A stretch of 64,000 bases of DNA. Origin: Bacillota bacterium (GTDB lineage: Bacteria; Bacillota; Negativicutes; DSM-13327). Positions 55,251 to 64,000 of the stretch are shown piece by piece. Below the pieces are notes generated by a model that made no database searches, was not told the origin of the DNA, and worked only from the letters and a program-made list of their open reading frames with translations. The stretch is taken from positions 24,225-88,224 of the forward strand of contig JAGFZX010000010.1 in assembly GCA_017889585.1 (NCBI GenBank), given 5' to 3'. The position numbers and the translations under genes are program-made. Within the stretch, counting starts at the first letter, position 1; each line of letters begins with the position of its first letter.

Positions 55251-55290
55251 AAAAGGGGACAGTAAAATAGAATTTATAGTGGGTGATAAT

Positions 55291-56085
55291 ATGATAAAGA
55301 TCGGAATTATTGGTGGCACAGGTGTTTATGATCCAAGTATTTTAAAAAATGTCCATCAAGTTGAAACAATGACACCTTATGGTAAGGTAAATTATAAGGT
55401 GGGGGATTTTGCAGGAAAAAGTATTGCCTTTATTCCACGGCATGGAAGTAAACATTCGATTGCGCCCCATTTAATTAATTATCGGGCCAATATTTGGGCT
55501 ATGAAAAAAATTGGAGTTAATAATATTCTAGCTACTGCCGCAGTCGGCTCGTTGCATTTGCCGATGAATTTGGGAGATTTTATTTTAGTGGATCAATTTA
55601 TTGATTTTACGAAGAATCGGGTAATGACCTTTCATGAAGGTGGAGAAAAAGGGGTGGTGCATGTGGATTTAACGAATCCTTATTGCCCAACCTTGCGAGA
55701 TAAGCTGCTCGTAGCCGCTCAAAATATTGGTATTGCTGTTCACTCACAAGGCACGTATGTGTGTACAGAAGGTCCGCGATTTGAAACTCCTGCAGAAATC
55801 GCTATGTTTTCAAAACTTGGCGCTCATTTGGTCGGCATGACAAATGTACCAGAGGTTGTTTTGGCTCGTGAAGCTGAAATGTGTTACTCGACTATTGCAA
55901 TGGTGACAAATTATGCAGCAGGCATTTCTTCGACCCCTTTGACATATGGCGAAGTCATTAAAATTATAAAGCAGAATACTGAAAATCTGAAGACTTTACT
56001 TATGAATACGATAAAACTAATTGATATAGAGGCTGATTGTAGTTGCCAGCATGCTTTAGACGAATATGGTGGATTTAAAATTTAG
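55291..56085 (+). CDS. mtnP: MTAP/PNP family phosphorylase (MTA/MTI phosphorylase)
   Basis: IGIIGGTGVYD, IPRHGSKHSIAPHLINYRANIWA, TEGPRFETPAE; ATG 55291 after gggtga. Confidence 0.93.
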   Translation: MIKIGIIGGTGVYDPSILKNVHQVETMTPYGKVNYKVGDFAGKSIAFIPRHGSKHSIAPHLINYRANIWAMKKIGVNNILATAAVGSLHLPMNLGDFILVDQFIDFTKNRVMTFHEGGEKGVVHVDLTNPYCPTLRDKLLVAAQNIGIAVHSQGTYVCTEGPRFETPAEIAMFSKLGAHLVGMTNVPEVVLAREAEMCYSTIAMVTNYAAGISSTPLTYGEVIKIIKQNTENLKTLLMNTIKLIDIEADCSCQHALDEYGGFKI

Positions 56086-56088
56086 AAG

Positions 56089-57147
56089 GTGGTGACGATT
56101 TTGTTGCAGTCAATTCAATGGAAAGAGAATTGCTTATTATTGCTAAATCAAACTTTGCTGCCGAATAAGGTGGAGTATATTGAATGTCGTGACTACCAAG
56201 TAGTTGCTGAGGCCATTAGGCGCCTAGAAGTGCGAGGTGCACCAGCTATCGGTGTGGCGGCTGCCTTTGGCATCGTACTTGGCGCCAAGGAATTTTCTAA
56301 TAGTCAATATTTTTGGACGAGTTTATTAAAAGTAGCTGAAGAATTAGGACAAACTAGGCCAACGGCTGTTAATTTATTTTGGGCAATAGAACGCATGATG
56401 TCAGTTGCTAGTCGGTATGATAAAAATAGTGATATAGCAGATGTTATTTTAGCCTTAGAGCATGAAGCTATTGCAATTGCTGCTGAAGACCTAGATATGA
56501 ATTCTAAAATTGCTCATTTTGGTGCAGAGTTATTTAACATACCTGTTTCGGTGCTGACGCATTGCAACGCTGGGGCGTTAGCGACAGCAGGCCTGGGAAC
56601 AGCTTTAGGTGTTGTCCGTCAAGCTTTTTCTGAGGGCAACATAACTCGGGTATTTGCTGATGAGACCAGACCTTTATTGCAAGGAGCTCGTTTAACTGCT
56701 TGGGAATTAATGCAGGATAATATTCCAGTTACCATTATTACTGATAATATGACTGGCTGGGTTATGAAAAAAAATATGGTACAGGCTGTTATTGTTGGTG
56801 CTGACCGCATTACCCTTAACGGGGATGTAGCTAATAAAATCGGTACTTATGGTGTAGCAGTATTGGCTAAGGAGCATAATATTCCATTTTATGTAGCAGC
56901 TCCTGTATCAACTTTTGATTTTACTATGGAAAGCGGACTTAATATTCCGATTGAAGAACGTGATGCTACAGAGGTAACCCATTTTGCTGGTATACGCACT
57001 GCCCCTGAAGGTATAGAAGTTTTTAATCCGGCTTTTGATGTTACTCCGAGTTCTTTAATTACGGCAATTATTACCGAGTATGGTGTATTAAAAGGGCCTT
57101 ATAACGAAGCTATTGCAGAGTTGCAACAAAAAATTAAGGGAGTATGA
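56089..57147 (+). CDS. mtnA: 5-methylthioribose-1-phosphate isomerase
   Basis: [55 protein letters not shown]. Confidence 0.95.
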   Translation: MVTILLQSIQWKENCLLLLNQTLLPNKVEYIECRDYQVVAEAIRRLEVRGAPAIGVAAAFGIVLGAKEFSNSQYFWTSLLKVAEELGQTRPTAVNLFWAIERMMSVASRYDKNSDIADVILALEHEAIAIAAEDLDMNSKIAHFGAELFNIPVSVLTHCNAGALATAGLGTALGVVRQAFSEGNITRVFADETRPLLQGARLTAWELMQDNIPVTIITDNMTGWVMKKNMVQAVIVGADRITLNGDVANKIGTYGVAVLAKEHNIPFYVAAPVSTFDFTMESGLNIPIEERDATEVTHFAGIRTAPEGIEVFNPAFDVTPSSLITAIITEYGVLKGPYNEAIAELQQKIKGV

Positions 57148-58394
57148 TAAAAATGGAATCCATAATTCGAGATATAAGATTGGCACCTCAAGGGTATGAT
57201 AAAATTAATTGGGTTAAAGAGTTTATGCCAGTACTTAACGTATTAAATGATGAATTATCTCAATCGAAGCCTTTAAGCGGAAAAAACATTGTTGTAACTA
57301 TGCATTTAGAAGCTAAAACTGCATATTTAGCCTTAGTGTTAAAAAATGCTGGAGCAAACGTTGCTGTAACAGGCAGTAATCCTCTATCGACTCAGGATGA
57401 TGTAGCAGCAGCTTTGGTTGAGCAAGGTGTTAAGGTTTTTGCTTGGTATAATACGACAGATGAGGAATATGAAAATTTCTTACATAAGGCCCTGGATACG
57501 CGACCTGATATTATTGTTGATGATGGTGGAGATCTAGTATCGTTATTGCATGGCGAGCGTAGTGAACTATTACCAAATATTTTAGGCGGATCAGAAGAAA
57601 CAACAACAGGTGTTATAAGATTACGAGGACTTGCAGCCGAAGGGAAATTAAAGTTTCCGATGATTGCTGTAAATGATGCCTATTGTAAATATCTATTCGA
57701 TAATCGTTATGGCACCGGGCAGTCAACTTGGGATGGTATTATGCGTACGACCAATCTTACGATAGTAGGTAAAGTAGTGGTAGTAGCTGGTTATGGTTGG
57801 TGTGGCAAAGGTGTCGCTATGCGGGCCAAAGGCTTGGGCGCTAATGTTATTATTACTGAAGTTGATCCGATAAAAGCCATTGAGGCAATATTTGATGGTT
57901 TTAGGGTTATGACAATGGATGACGCAGCAAAAGAGGGTGATATTTTTGTTACCTTAACTGGTTGTAAGCATGTCATTAATGGTGAACATATTAATCTGAT
58001 GAAATCAGGGGCTATTCTTGCTAATGCTGGTCATTTTGATCTAGAAATAAATAAAGATCATTTGTCAGAAATGTCAGTTTCAAAACGGATAGTGCGCAAA
58101 AATATTGAAGAATTCATTATGACTGATGGACGTAAGATTTATTTATTAGCTGAAGGACGCTTAGTTAATTTGGCTGCTGGTGATGGTCATCCTACTGAAA
58201 TTATGGATTTATCTTTTGCGATGCAAGCATTAGCAGTATTGCATATTTTAGAGCATCATCAGAATATGGCGAATCAAGTATTTAATTTCCCTGATGAAGT
58301 AAGTACTAAGGTAGCACTACTAAAACTTACAGCAATGGGAATTGAGATAGATGCATTAACTGCTGAACAGAAAAAATATCTGATGCAGGCATAA
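57144..58394 (+). CDS. ahcY: S-adenosylhomocysteine hydrolase family protein
   Basis: [71 protein letters not shown]. Confidence 0.95.
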   Translation: MIKMESIIRDIRLAPQGYDKINWVKEFMPVLNVLNDELSQSKPLSGKNIVVTMHLEAKTAYLALVLKNAGANVAVTGSNPLSTQDDVAAALVEQGVKVFAWYNTTDEEYENFLHKALDTRPDIIVDDGGDLVSLLHGERSELLPNILGGSEETTTGVIRLRGLAAEGKLKFPMIAVNDAYCKYLFDNRYGTGQSTWDGIMRTTNLTIVGKVVVVAGYGWCGKGVAMRAKGLGANVIITEVDPIKAIEAIFDGFRVMTMDDAAKEGDIFVTLTGCKHVINGEHINLMKSGAILANAGHFDLEINKDHLSEMSVSKRIVRKNIEEFIMTDGRKIYLLAEGRLVNLAAGDGHPTEIMDLSFAMQALAVLHILEHHQNMANQVFNFPDEVSTKVALLKLTAMGIEIDALTAEQKKYLMQA

Positions 58395-58414
58395 CGCTAA
58401 GGAGTGAGTGATCA

Positions 58415-59083
58415 TTGAATCAGACTAAAAGAATTAAAGCCGAGATTTTAGCAGTGGGCTGTGCGATGCTTGATAAAGGACTAGTGGCTGGTACGTGGGG
58501 TAATATCAGTTCACGTATACCAGGTACAGAATTGATCGCAGTGACACCGTCAGGGAAAGGTTATCGTGAGATAACTACTGCTGATGTTGTAGTTGTTGAT
58601 GCTGCCGGTATAATCATTGAGGGAATTTTCAAACCATCTTCTGAATTACCTTTGCATATGGCTATTTATAGAGCACGCCCAGATATACAGGCGATTATTC
58701 ATACACATAGTGTTTTCGCGAGTGCTTGTGCTGTGGCCCATAAAGGCATACCACCTATTATTGAAGATTTAGTTCAATTATCAGGCGGCAGTGTGGATGT
58801 GGCGGCATATGCTCTGCCTGGAACTGATGCGCTTGCACAAAATGTTGTGGCAGCTTTGGGTAAAAAAAATGCGGTATTAATGGCTAATCACGGCGTAGTA
58901 GGTTGTGGGCAGTCTCTTGCAGAAGGGATGTTGGCCTGTGAATTAGTAGAAAAGGCTGCACAAATTTTCATTTATGCAAATCAAATCGGTGGAGCGCAGG
59001 CTTTAAGCGATGAGGATATTGAGGTTATGCATAAATTTTATGTTGAATACTATAGTAAGCGACAGCAGGGGAGGGAAGTATAA
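58415..59083 (+). CDS. Class II (AraD/FucA-type) aldolase
   Basis: GTWGNISSR, TPSGKGYREI, IHTHSVFASA metal-binding motif. Confidence 0.92.
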   Translation: MNQTKRIKAEILAVGCAMLDKGLVAGTWGNISSRIPGTELIAVTPSGKGYREITTADVVVVDAAGIIIEGIFKPSSELPLHMAIYRARPDIQAIIHTHSVFASACAVAHKGIPPIIEDLVQLSGGSVDVAAYALPGTDALAQNVVAALGKKNAVLMANHGVVGCGQSLAEGMLACELVEKAAQIFIYANQIGGAQALSDEDIEVMHKFYVEYYSKRQQGREV

Positions 59084-60366
59084 TGGGGAAAATTTTATTA
59101 AAAAATGCAGAAGTATTAGGAGTTGATAGTGAGGTTAAAGTTGCTGATATTGCAATTGATGGATCAATCATTGTTCAAATAGGTGAGATTTCAGCTGATT
59201 GGCATGCCGATAAGGTGATTGACTGTACCAATATGTTGGCAGTACCTGGTTTTGTTAATGCTCATACTCATGCTGCAATGACCCTTTTCCGTAGCTATGC
59301 CGATGATATGCAATTGATGGACTGGTTACAGAATAAAATCTGGCCAGCCGAGGGTAATTTAGTATCTGAAGATGTATATTGGGGTACATTACTATCGGTT
59401 GCTGAAATGATTAAATCAGGCACGACGACTTTTTCTGATATGTATTTTCACATGCCTGAGGTCGCTCGTGCTGTGGCTGAGAGTGGTATACGGGCCGTGC
59501 TTGCTAGAGGGATGGCTGGAGTAGCGCCTAATGCTGATCAGGCATTAGCAGAAAGTGAGGATTTTTTTCGTCAGTATCACAATAGTGCTGATGGACGTAT
59601 TACTGTTATGCTAGGACCTCATGCCCCTTATACCTGTCCTCCAGAATATTTAAAGAAAGTAGTAACACTCGCCCAGAGCTTAGGATCTGAAATTCATATT
59701 CATCTAGCTGAGACTATTGGGGAAGTAGACGAATGTAAGAAAAAGTATGGAAAATCGCCAATTGAACTAATGAAAGAGTTAGGTGTGCTTGACTGTGGAG
59801 TACTTGCTGCACATTGTGTGCATGTGTCAAGTGCTGATATTGAGATTATGAAAGAAGCGAATGTTAGAGTGGCGCATAATCCAGGCAGTAATATGAAATT
59901 AGCAAGTGGTATCGCTCCAGTTCCTGAAATGCTTGCCGCAGGTTTATGTGTCAGCCTAGGCACTGATGGTGCTGCTAGCAATAATAATTTAGATATGCTC
60001 GAGGAGATTAGGTTGGCAGCTATACTACATAAAGTACATGCTCTTAATCCATTACTGATACCTGCCAAAACGGCAGTGAGTATGGCAACAAGCTATGGCG
60101 CTAAGGCATTAGGATTAGGAGCAGTAACAGGTATAATTGCACCTGGATTTAAAGCAGATATTGTATTATTTAATACGCATGCTCCTCATTGGTATCCCCG
60201 GAATGATCGATTATCGCTACTGGCATATTCTGCCAATAGCGGAGACGTGCATACTGTAATAGTTAATGGCAAAATTATACTTGATAATAAACGTTTGACA
60301 ACAATTGATGAAGAGCAAATCATGTACGAAGCCAATAAACGTGGTCTGCGTCTTATAAAAATATAA
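59083..60366 (+). CDS. mtaD: MTA/SAH (5'-deoxyadenosine) deaminase
   Basis: NAHTHAAMTLFRSYADDMQLMDWLQNKIWPAE, HIHLAETIGEVDEC, GTDGAASNNNLDM. Confidence 0.93.
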   Translation: MGKILLKNAEVLGVDSEVKVADIAIDGSIIVQIGEISADWHADKVIDCTNMLAVPGFVNAHTHAAMTLFRSYADDMQLMDWLQNKIWPAEGNLVSEDVYWGTLLSVAEMIKSGTTTFSDMYFHMPEVARAVAESGIRAVLARGMAGVAPNADQALAESEDFFRQYHNSADGRITVMLGPHAPYTCPPEYLKKVVTLAQSLGSEIHIHLAETIGEVDECKKKYGKSPIELMKELGVLDCGVLAAHCVHVSSADIEIMKEANVRVAHNPGSNMKLASGIAPVPEMLAAGLCVSLGTDGAASNNNLDMLEEIRLAAILHKVHALNPLLIPAKTAVSMATSYGAKALGLGAVTGIIAPGFKADIVLFNTHAPHWYPRNDRLSLLAYSANSGDVHTVIVNGKIILDNKRLTTIDEEQIMYEANKRGLRLIKI

Positions 60367-60557
60367 TAATGAGAGACATTAGATGTAAAAATATAAAATA
60401 TATAGCGAATTAAGAGGATTTGTGCCGAAAAGGCACGAATAAATAGAGTGTACATATTACGCATTAGAGAAAAATTCTCGGTAGGTGAGAATCTTTAGTG
60501 TGTTTTATACAGGTATTTATTGAATCTATATTTATTTTAGAAGGAGTGTTTATAGTT

Positions 60558-61127
60558 ATGTCAGAAACAAAAGTTCCCGTAGGTATTTCAGCTCGCCATG
60601 TACATGTATCAAGGGCAGATTTGGATATTTTGTACGGAGAAGGATATCAGCTTACCTTTAAAAAAGCTTTGAAACAAGGAGGACAATTTGCTGCTGAAGA
60701 ACGTGTCGATCTGGTCACTGAAAAATCCACTTTAAAAAATGTTAGTATTTTAGGACCAATACGTCCGCAAACACAGGTAGAAATATCTCTTAGTGATGCT
60801 TTAAAATTTAAACTAAGTATTCCAGTTCGTGATTCAGGTGATTTACACGATTCTCCTGGTATTACTATAGTTGGACCTAAAGGTTCAGTAGAAATTAAAG
60901 AAGGTGTTATCGCTGCAGGACGTCATATCCATATGAATCCAGCCGAGGCTGCTGCATTTGATGTTAAAGATAAAGATATCGTTAAAGTACGTTGTGGTGG
61001 CGAACGTGGTTTGGTTTTTGAAAATGTATTAATCAGAGTTCATGAAACTTATAATTTAGAATTTCATATTGATACAGATGAAGCAAATGCTTCCAAATGT
61101 AGCGGTATCGTGGAAGTAATAAAATAA
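60558..61127 (+). CDS. pduL: PduL-type phosphate acyltransferase
   Basis: VPVGISARHVHVSRADLDILYG, AAGRHIHMNPAEAAAFDVKD; ATG 60558 after SD agaaggag. Confidence 0.94.
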   Translation: MSETKVPVGISARHVHVSRADLDILYGEGYQLTFKKALKQGGQFAAEERVDLVTEKSTLKNVSILGPIRPQTQVEISLSDALKFKLSIPVRDSGDLHDSPGITIVGPKGSVEIKEGVIAAGRHIHMNPAEAAAFDVKDKDIVKVRCGGERGLVFENVLIRVHETYNLEFHIDTDEANASKCSGIVEVIK

Positions 61128-61289
61128 AAATTATAATTAATTCATTTTGAGATAACAAAACTGATGATATTAACAAAGTTTTAAACTTTATTAATGTCAT
61201 CAGTTTTTTATATTTTTATATTTTATATATTGACACAACTTTTCCTTGTATATTCATAACATATAGTGATGGAGTTGCGAGGTGATGTT

Positions 61290-62213
61290 ATGTATCTGAA
61301 GATTAACGGGCACAAGTTAAACAATAAACGATGTAAAATTGGTGTGGCTTTAAGTGGTGGCGGTGTTAGAGGTACGGCGCATATAGGGGTATTGAAGGTA
61401 TTAGTTGAGAATAACATTCCTATAGATCTTATAAGCGGAACCAGTGCTGGTGCTATTGTGGCTACAATGTATGCTTGTGGTTATACTCCTCAGCAAATGC
61501 AAGCAATGGTACAAAAACTTAAAATGAATGAATTTATTGATTTGAATGTTACTGTGAGTGATCTTTTTAAGCATGGCATGAAATGGTTATACAGTGGTAT
61601 GTTTAGGTTTTGGTCTGTACTTCCCACTGGACTTATTAAAGGTGATAAAATAGAACAATATTTTCATAGTATATGGCAAGATCGTACAATAAGAGATACT
61701 GAGATTCCGTTAGCTATTACTGCAGTTGATTTGAATTCAGCAGATACTATATTTTTTACTAGTCCGGTATTTAATAGTCGTGCTATTTTAAATGCCAGAT
61801 ATTATCATAATACGTCATTAACTGATGCAGTACGTGCTAGTATTTCAATACCTGGAATATTTTTTCCAAAAAAATATCGAAGCATGACCTTAGTAGATGG
61901 AGCAGTAAAAAATAATTTGCCTACAGATATTTTACGTCACATGGGAGCTGATGTTGTTATTGGGGTAGATTTGGGCTATGACGGTCAGGCTAATTATGAT
62001 ATTAAGACCGTGGGAGAAATATTAATACAATGCATTGAGATTATGAGCAGAGAAGTAACTTTGCTAAAATCAGAGCAATATGCTGACATTATCATTCGTC
62101 CTAACACTTTTGATATTAGCTTAAAAGATATGAAGCAAGTATTATTAGGCATAGGGCGTGGTGAAGAAGCAGCACGAGAAAAATTAGTTGATATAAAAAA
62201 AATATTTGAATAA
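61290..62213 (+). CDS. Patatin-like phospholipase (RssA/YchK type)
   Basis: GVALSGGGVRGTAHIGVLKVL, GTSAGAI, DGAVKNNLP. Confidence 0.94.
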   Translation: MYLKINGHKLNNKRCKIGVALSGGGVRGTAHIGVLKVLVENNIPIDLISGTSAGAIVATMYACGYTPQQMQAMVQKLKMNEFIDLNVTVSDLFKHGMKWLYSGMFRFWSVLPTGLIKGDKIEQYFHSIWQDRTIRDTEIPLAITAVDLNSADTIFFTSPVFNSRAILNARYYHNTSLTDAVRASISIPGIFFPKKYRSMTLVDGAVKNNLPTDILRHMGADVVIGVDLGYDGQANYDIKTVGEILIQCIEIMSREVTLLKSEQYADIIIRPNTFDISLKDMKQVLLGIGRGEEAAREKLVDIKKIFE

Positions 62214-62218
62214 GTTAG

Positions 62219-62257
62219 AAAAACTATTGCCGCAGTTGTAGCAATAGTTTTTTTTGC
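62219..62257 (+). terminator. Terminator after patatin
   Basis: aaaactattgccgcagttgtagcaatagttttttttgc. Confidence 0.85.
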
Positions 62258-62265
62258 AACTCTAT

Positions 62266-62442
62266 TTAGCTAGGGAAAATCATATTATCATAAATAGTAC
62301 TATCATCTAATTCCTTAGGGATGGCATTGGGTTGACTAGCATAATCACTATCATTATTAACATAGGTGGTATTCGCATTATTCTCAGAAGCGAGCTGCTG
62401 GCTTTCATCATTACTAGTTTTTGGGTCGTTTATATCTAACAT
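62266..62442 (-). CDS. 58-aa acidic, Asn/Asp/Ser-rich hypothetical peptide (missing from the ORF track)
   Basis: SD taaggagg; translation MLDINDPKTSNDESQQLASENNANTTYVNNDSDYASQPNAIPKELDDSTIYDNMIFPS. Confidence 0.7.
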   Translation of the reverse strand: MLDINDPKTSNDESQQLASENNANTTYVNNDSDYASQPNAIPKELDDSTIYDNMIFPS

Positions 62443-62755
62443 ATTACAAGCGCCTCCTTAAAATATTGACTGTATATAGTATCTGACCAATTAATATTTA
62501 ATATGCAAAAAAACAGGACATCTGATGGTAAAAAATTCCCATCAGGTGGCCTGTTTTTGCATGTATGGCAGTGGTAGGTGAATTGAATAAAAACAAAACG
62601 GAAAGCCGTCTTGTTTTTTTAAAAATATTCTGATGAATCTTATTTGTTGCTGTCTATCAAGGAGAAGATTAATCAAATTGAGCGTCATCATCCTAAATGG
62701 ATGGGCGATCAATTTGATTAACACTTTCATATTCATATTAGGTTTATTTTTTTAA

Positions 62756-63631
62756 TTACAAATCGACTTTCTTTTGATCTACTGTAGTGTTGCTGGCTAG
62801 TAAGGCTTGAGCAATGCGTTCTCGCTCTGTAGCTAGTTGATCCCTTAACCTTACGATTTCATCTTGTAAACTCTCCCGTTTCGCGAGGGATGCTTGTTGT
62901 GTCAATAAAATAGCCTTCTGTTTGTCCAGCTCGCTGCGATGTTGTTGACCTTCAAGGGAAAGTTTGAAGTTTTCTCTTTCTTTTTCTAGTTGATTTTTTA
63001 GAGCCGCTAATTCTTGCACTGCAGTGTTCAATTCAATGTTTTTTTGATCAAGTTCATTGATGGCCTGCTCGGCTCTTTGACTATTAAAAGCAGCGTTCTC
63101 TTTTAATTCGGCGATTTGCTCCTGTGCTTGCCCAAGGGTTTGTTCAGTCAAACTAGCAATCTTTGCAGCTTGTCGTTGGCCTTCTTCGGCCATTTCTTTT
63201 TGTTCTTTTAAATCAGCCAATTCTAACATGTTTTTCTTATTTTCTTGGGCTGATTTTTCCGTAAGTTCCTTCATTTGTTTTGTGATGGCTTCAACCTCAG
63301 CCTTGGCTGTTGTTTGTGTATCCACCAATTTAGCCTTTATAACCCTTAACTGCTCCTTTAAATCAGCAATGTTATGATCGTGATTTTCTTCTGCGTCCTT
63401 CCGACTTTTTGCAAGACCGATATAAATCTCTTCGATTCGTGCTAAATGATTCTTTAATTGATTGAGTTCCCTTATATCGCTTAACGACTCGCGACTTTGC
63501 GCTGCTTCATAATTAGCAAGCATAGCTGCAAGAAAACTTCCAGCAGTCATTTCACTCTCTGCAATTTTCTTTTGTAGTAAATCTCTCTGCTCAATATCAA
63601 TTTTCACCGAATAATTAACGATTTCGCTCAT
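62756..63631 (-). CDS. Coiled-coil protein with an N-terminal ribbon-helix-helix-like segment
   Basis: MSEIVNYSVKIDIEQRDLLQKKIAESEMTAGSFLAAMLANYE followed by a ~240-aa Glu/Gln/Lys-rich coiled coil; start moved to 63631 because the track ATG (63649) overlaps the SD ggagg. Confidence 0.8.
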   Translation of the reverse strand: MSEIVNYSVKIDIEQRDLLQKKIAESEMTAGSFLAAMLANYEAAQSRESLSDIRELNQLKNHLARIEEIYIGLAKSRKDAEENHDHNIADLKEQLRVIKAKLVDTQTTAKAEVEAITKQMKELTEKSAQENKKNMLELADLKEQKEMAEEGQRQAAKIASLTEQTLGQAQEQIAELKENAAFNSQRAEQAINELDQKNIELNTAVQELAALKNQLEKERENFKLSLEGQQHRSELDKQKAILLTQQASLAKRESLQDEIVRLRDQLATERERIAQALLASNTTVDQKKVDL

Positions 63632-63692
63632 TTGAATCAATACCTCCATGAATTTTATAACTATAAAAATACTTAATAAAGCGTATTTACAT

Positions 63693-63731
63693 ATGTATAC
63701 TTAAGAATACTAGAATACATTAAGTATACAT
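63693..63731. repeat. Inverted repeat with 11-bp perfect arms upstream of the coiled-coil gene
   Basis: atgtatactta ... taagtatacat. Confidence 0.85.
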
Positions 63732-63813
63732 TGCATGAAATTTAAAATCAATAATGTATTTCGTAAAAAAATTATTGATAATATTGGTTTTAAATATTAT
63801 AATAAAAATAGAA

Positions 63814-63854
63814 TTTCTAACTAACGATAATAGAAAGTTATCGTTAGTTAGAAA
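63814..63854. repeat. Inverted repeat with 17-bp perfect arms, 7-nt spacer
   Basis: tttctaactaacgataa tagaaag ttatcgttagttagaaa. Confidence 0.93.
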
Positions 63855-63964
63855 ATTGTAATTCAGTGGGTGGACTAACATGTTATACTTAAGGAAGATG
63901 AAATAACTAATGGTACTTTCTCGCGGCATTATTTTAGAAAGGATACTCTAATGGAGGGATAATC

Positions 63965-64000
63965 ATGAATGAATTAGGCCCTATTGCAAATCGTCAATTA
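63965..64000 (+). CDS. Start of a gene truncated by the window edge
   Basis: SD ggaggg then ATG: MNELGPIANRQL...; too short to assign. Confidence 0.5.
   Translation, partial: MNELGPIANRQL

Noticed and set aside
60410-60510. Possible M-box or other known riboswitch upstream of pduL (ggtaggtgag resembles an M-box block)
   Set aside because: Only one short block matches and the rest of the M-box consensus is absent; kept only as an unknown structured leader.

Overview
The window reads as an AT-rich, mostly + strand housekeeping region from a Firmicute. Gene content and order suggest a diderm Negativicutes/Sporomusaceae-like genome, but that taxonomy is inference. Recognisable blocks are: lspA-rluD-pyrR; rqcH (NFACT, minus strand); a P-type Ca ATPase; dapF; yicC-remA-gmk-rpoZ-coaBC; a SAM-I riboswitch plus metK; priA-def-fmt-DUF116-rsmB-rlmN; a carboxynorspermidine pair (nspC + CASDH); a PASTA-kinase cluster (fhaA-FHA-PP2C-ftsW/rodA-pbp-pknB-rsgA-rpe); an FMN riboswitch plus ribD-ribE-ribBA-ribH; hslO; rpmB; recG; a c-di-AMP (ydaO/yuaA-type) riboswitch plus a 3D-domain protein; guaB; pbp1A-tagA/wecG-psd-pssA; queD-queE-surE; an mtnP-mtnA-ahcY-aldolase-mtaD nucleoside-salvage operon; pduL; patatin; and a coiled-coil protein with a palindrome-rich upstream region. 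I saw no CRISPR array, prophage, transposase, rRNA, tRNA or classical defence island. The least explained signals are two dispersed intergenic repeat families. One is a ~75-95 bp family with six copies in both orientations, one of which appears to encode the C-terminus and stop codon of the DUF116 protein. The other is a TIR-bounded, MITE-like family with three to four copies. Members of both families are stacked between the FMN riboswitch and ribD. Two small genes absent from the ORF track (a 55-aa ferredoxin and a 58-aa acidic peptide) were found by reading the sequence.
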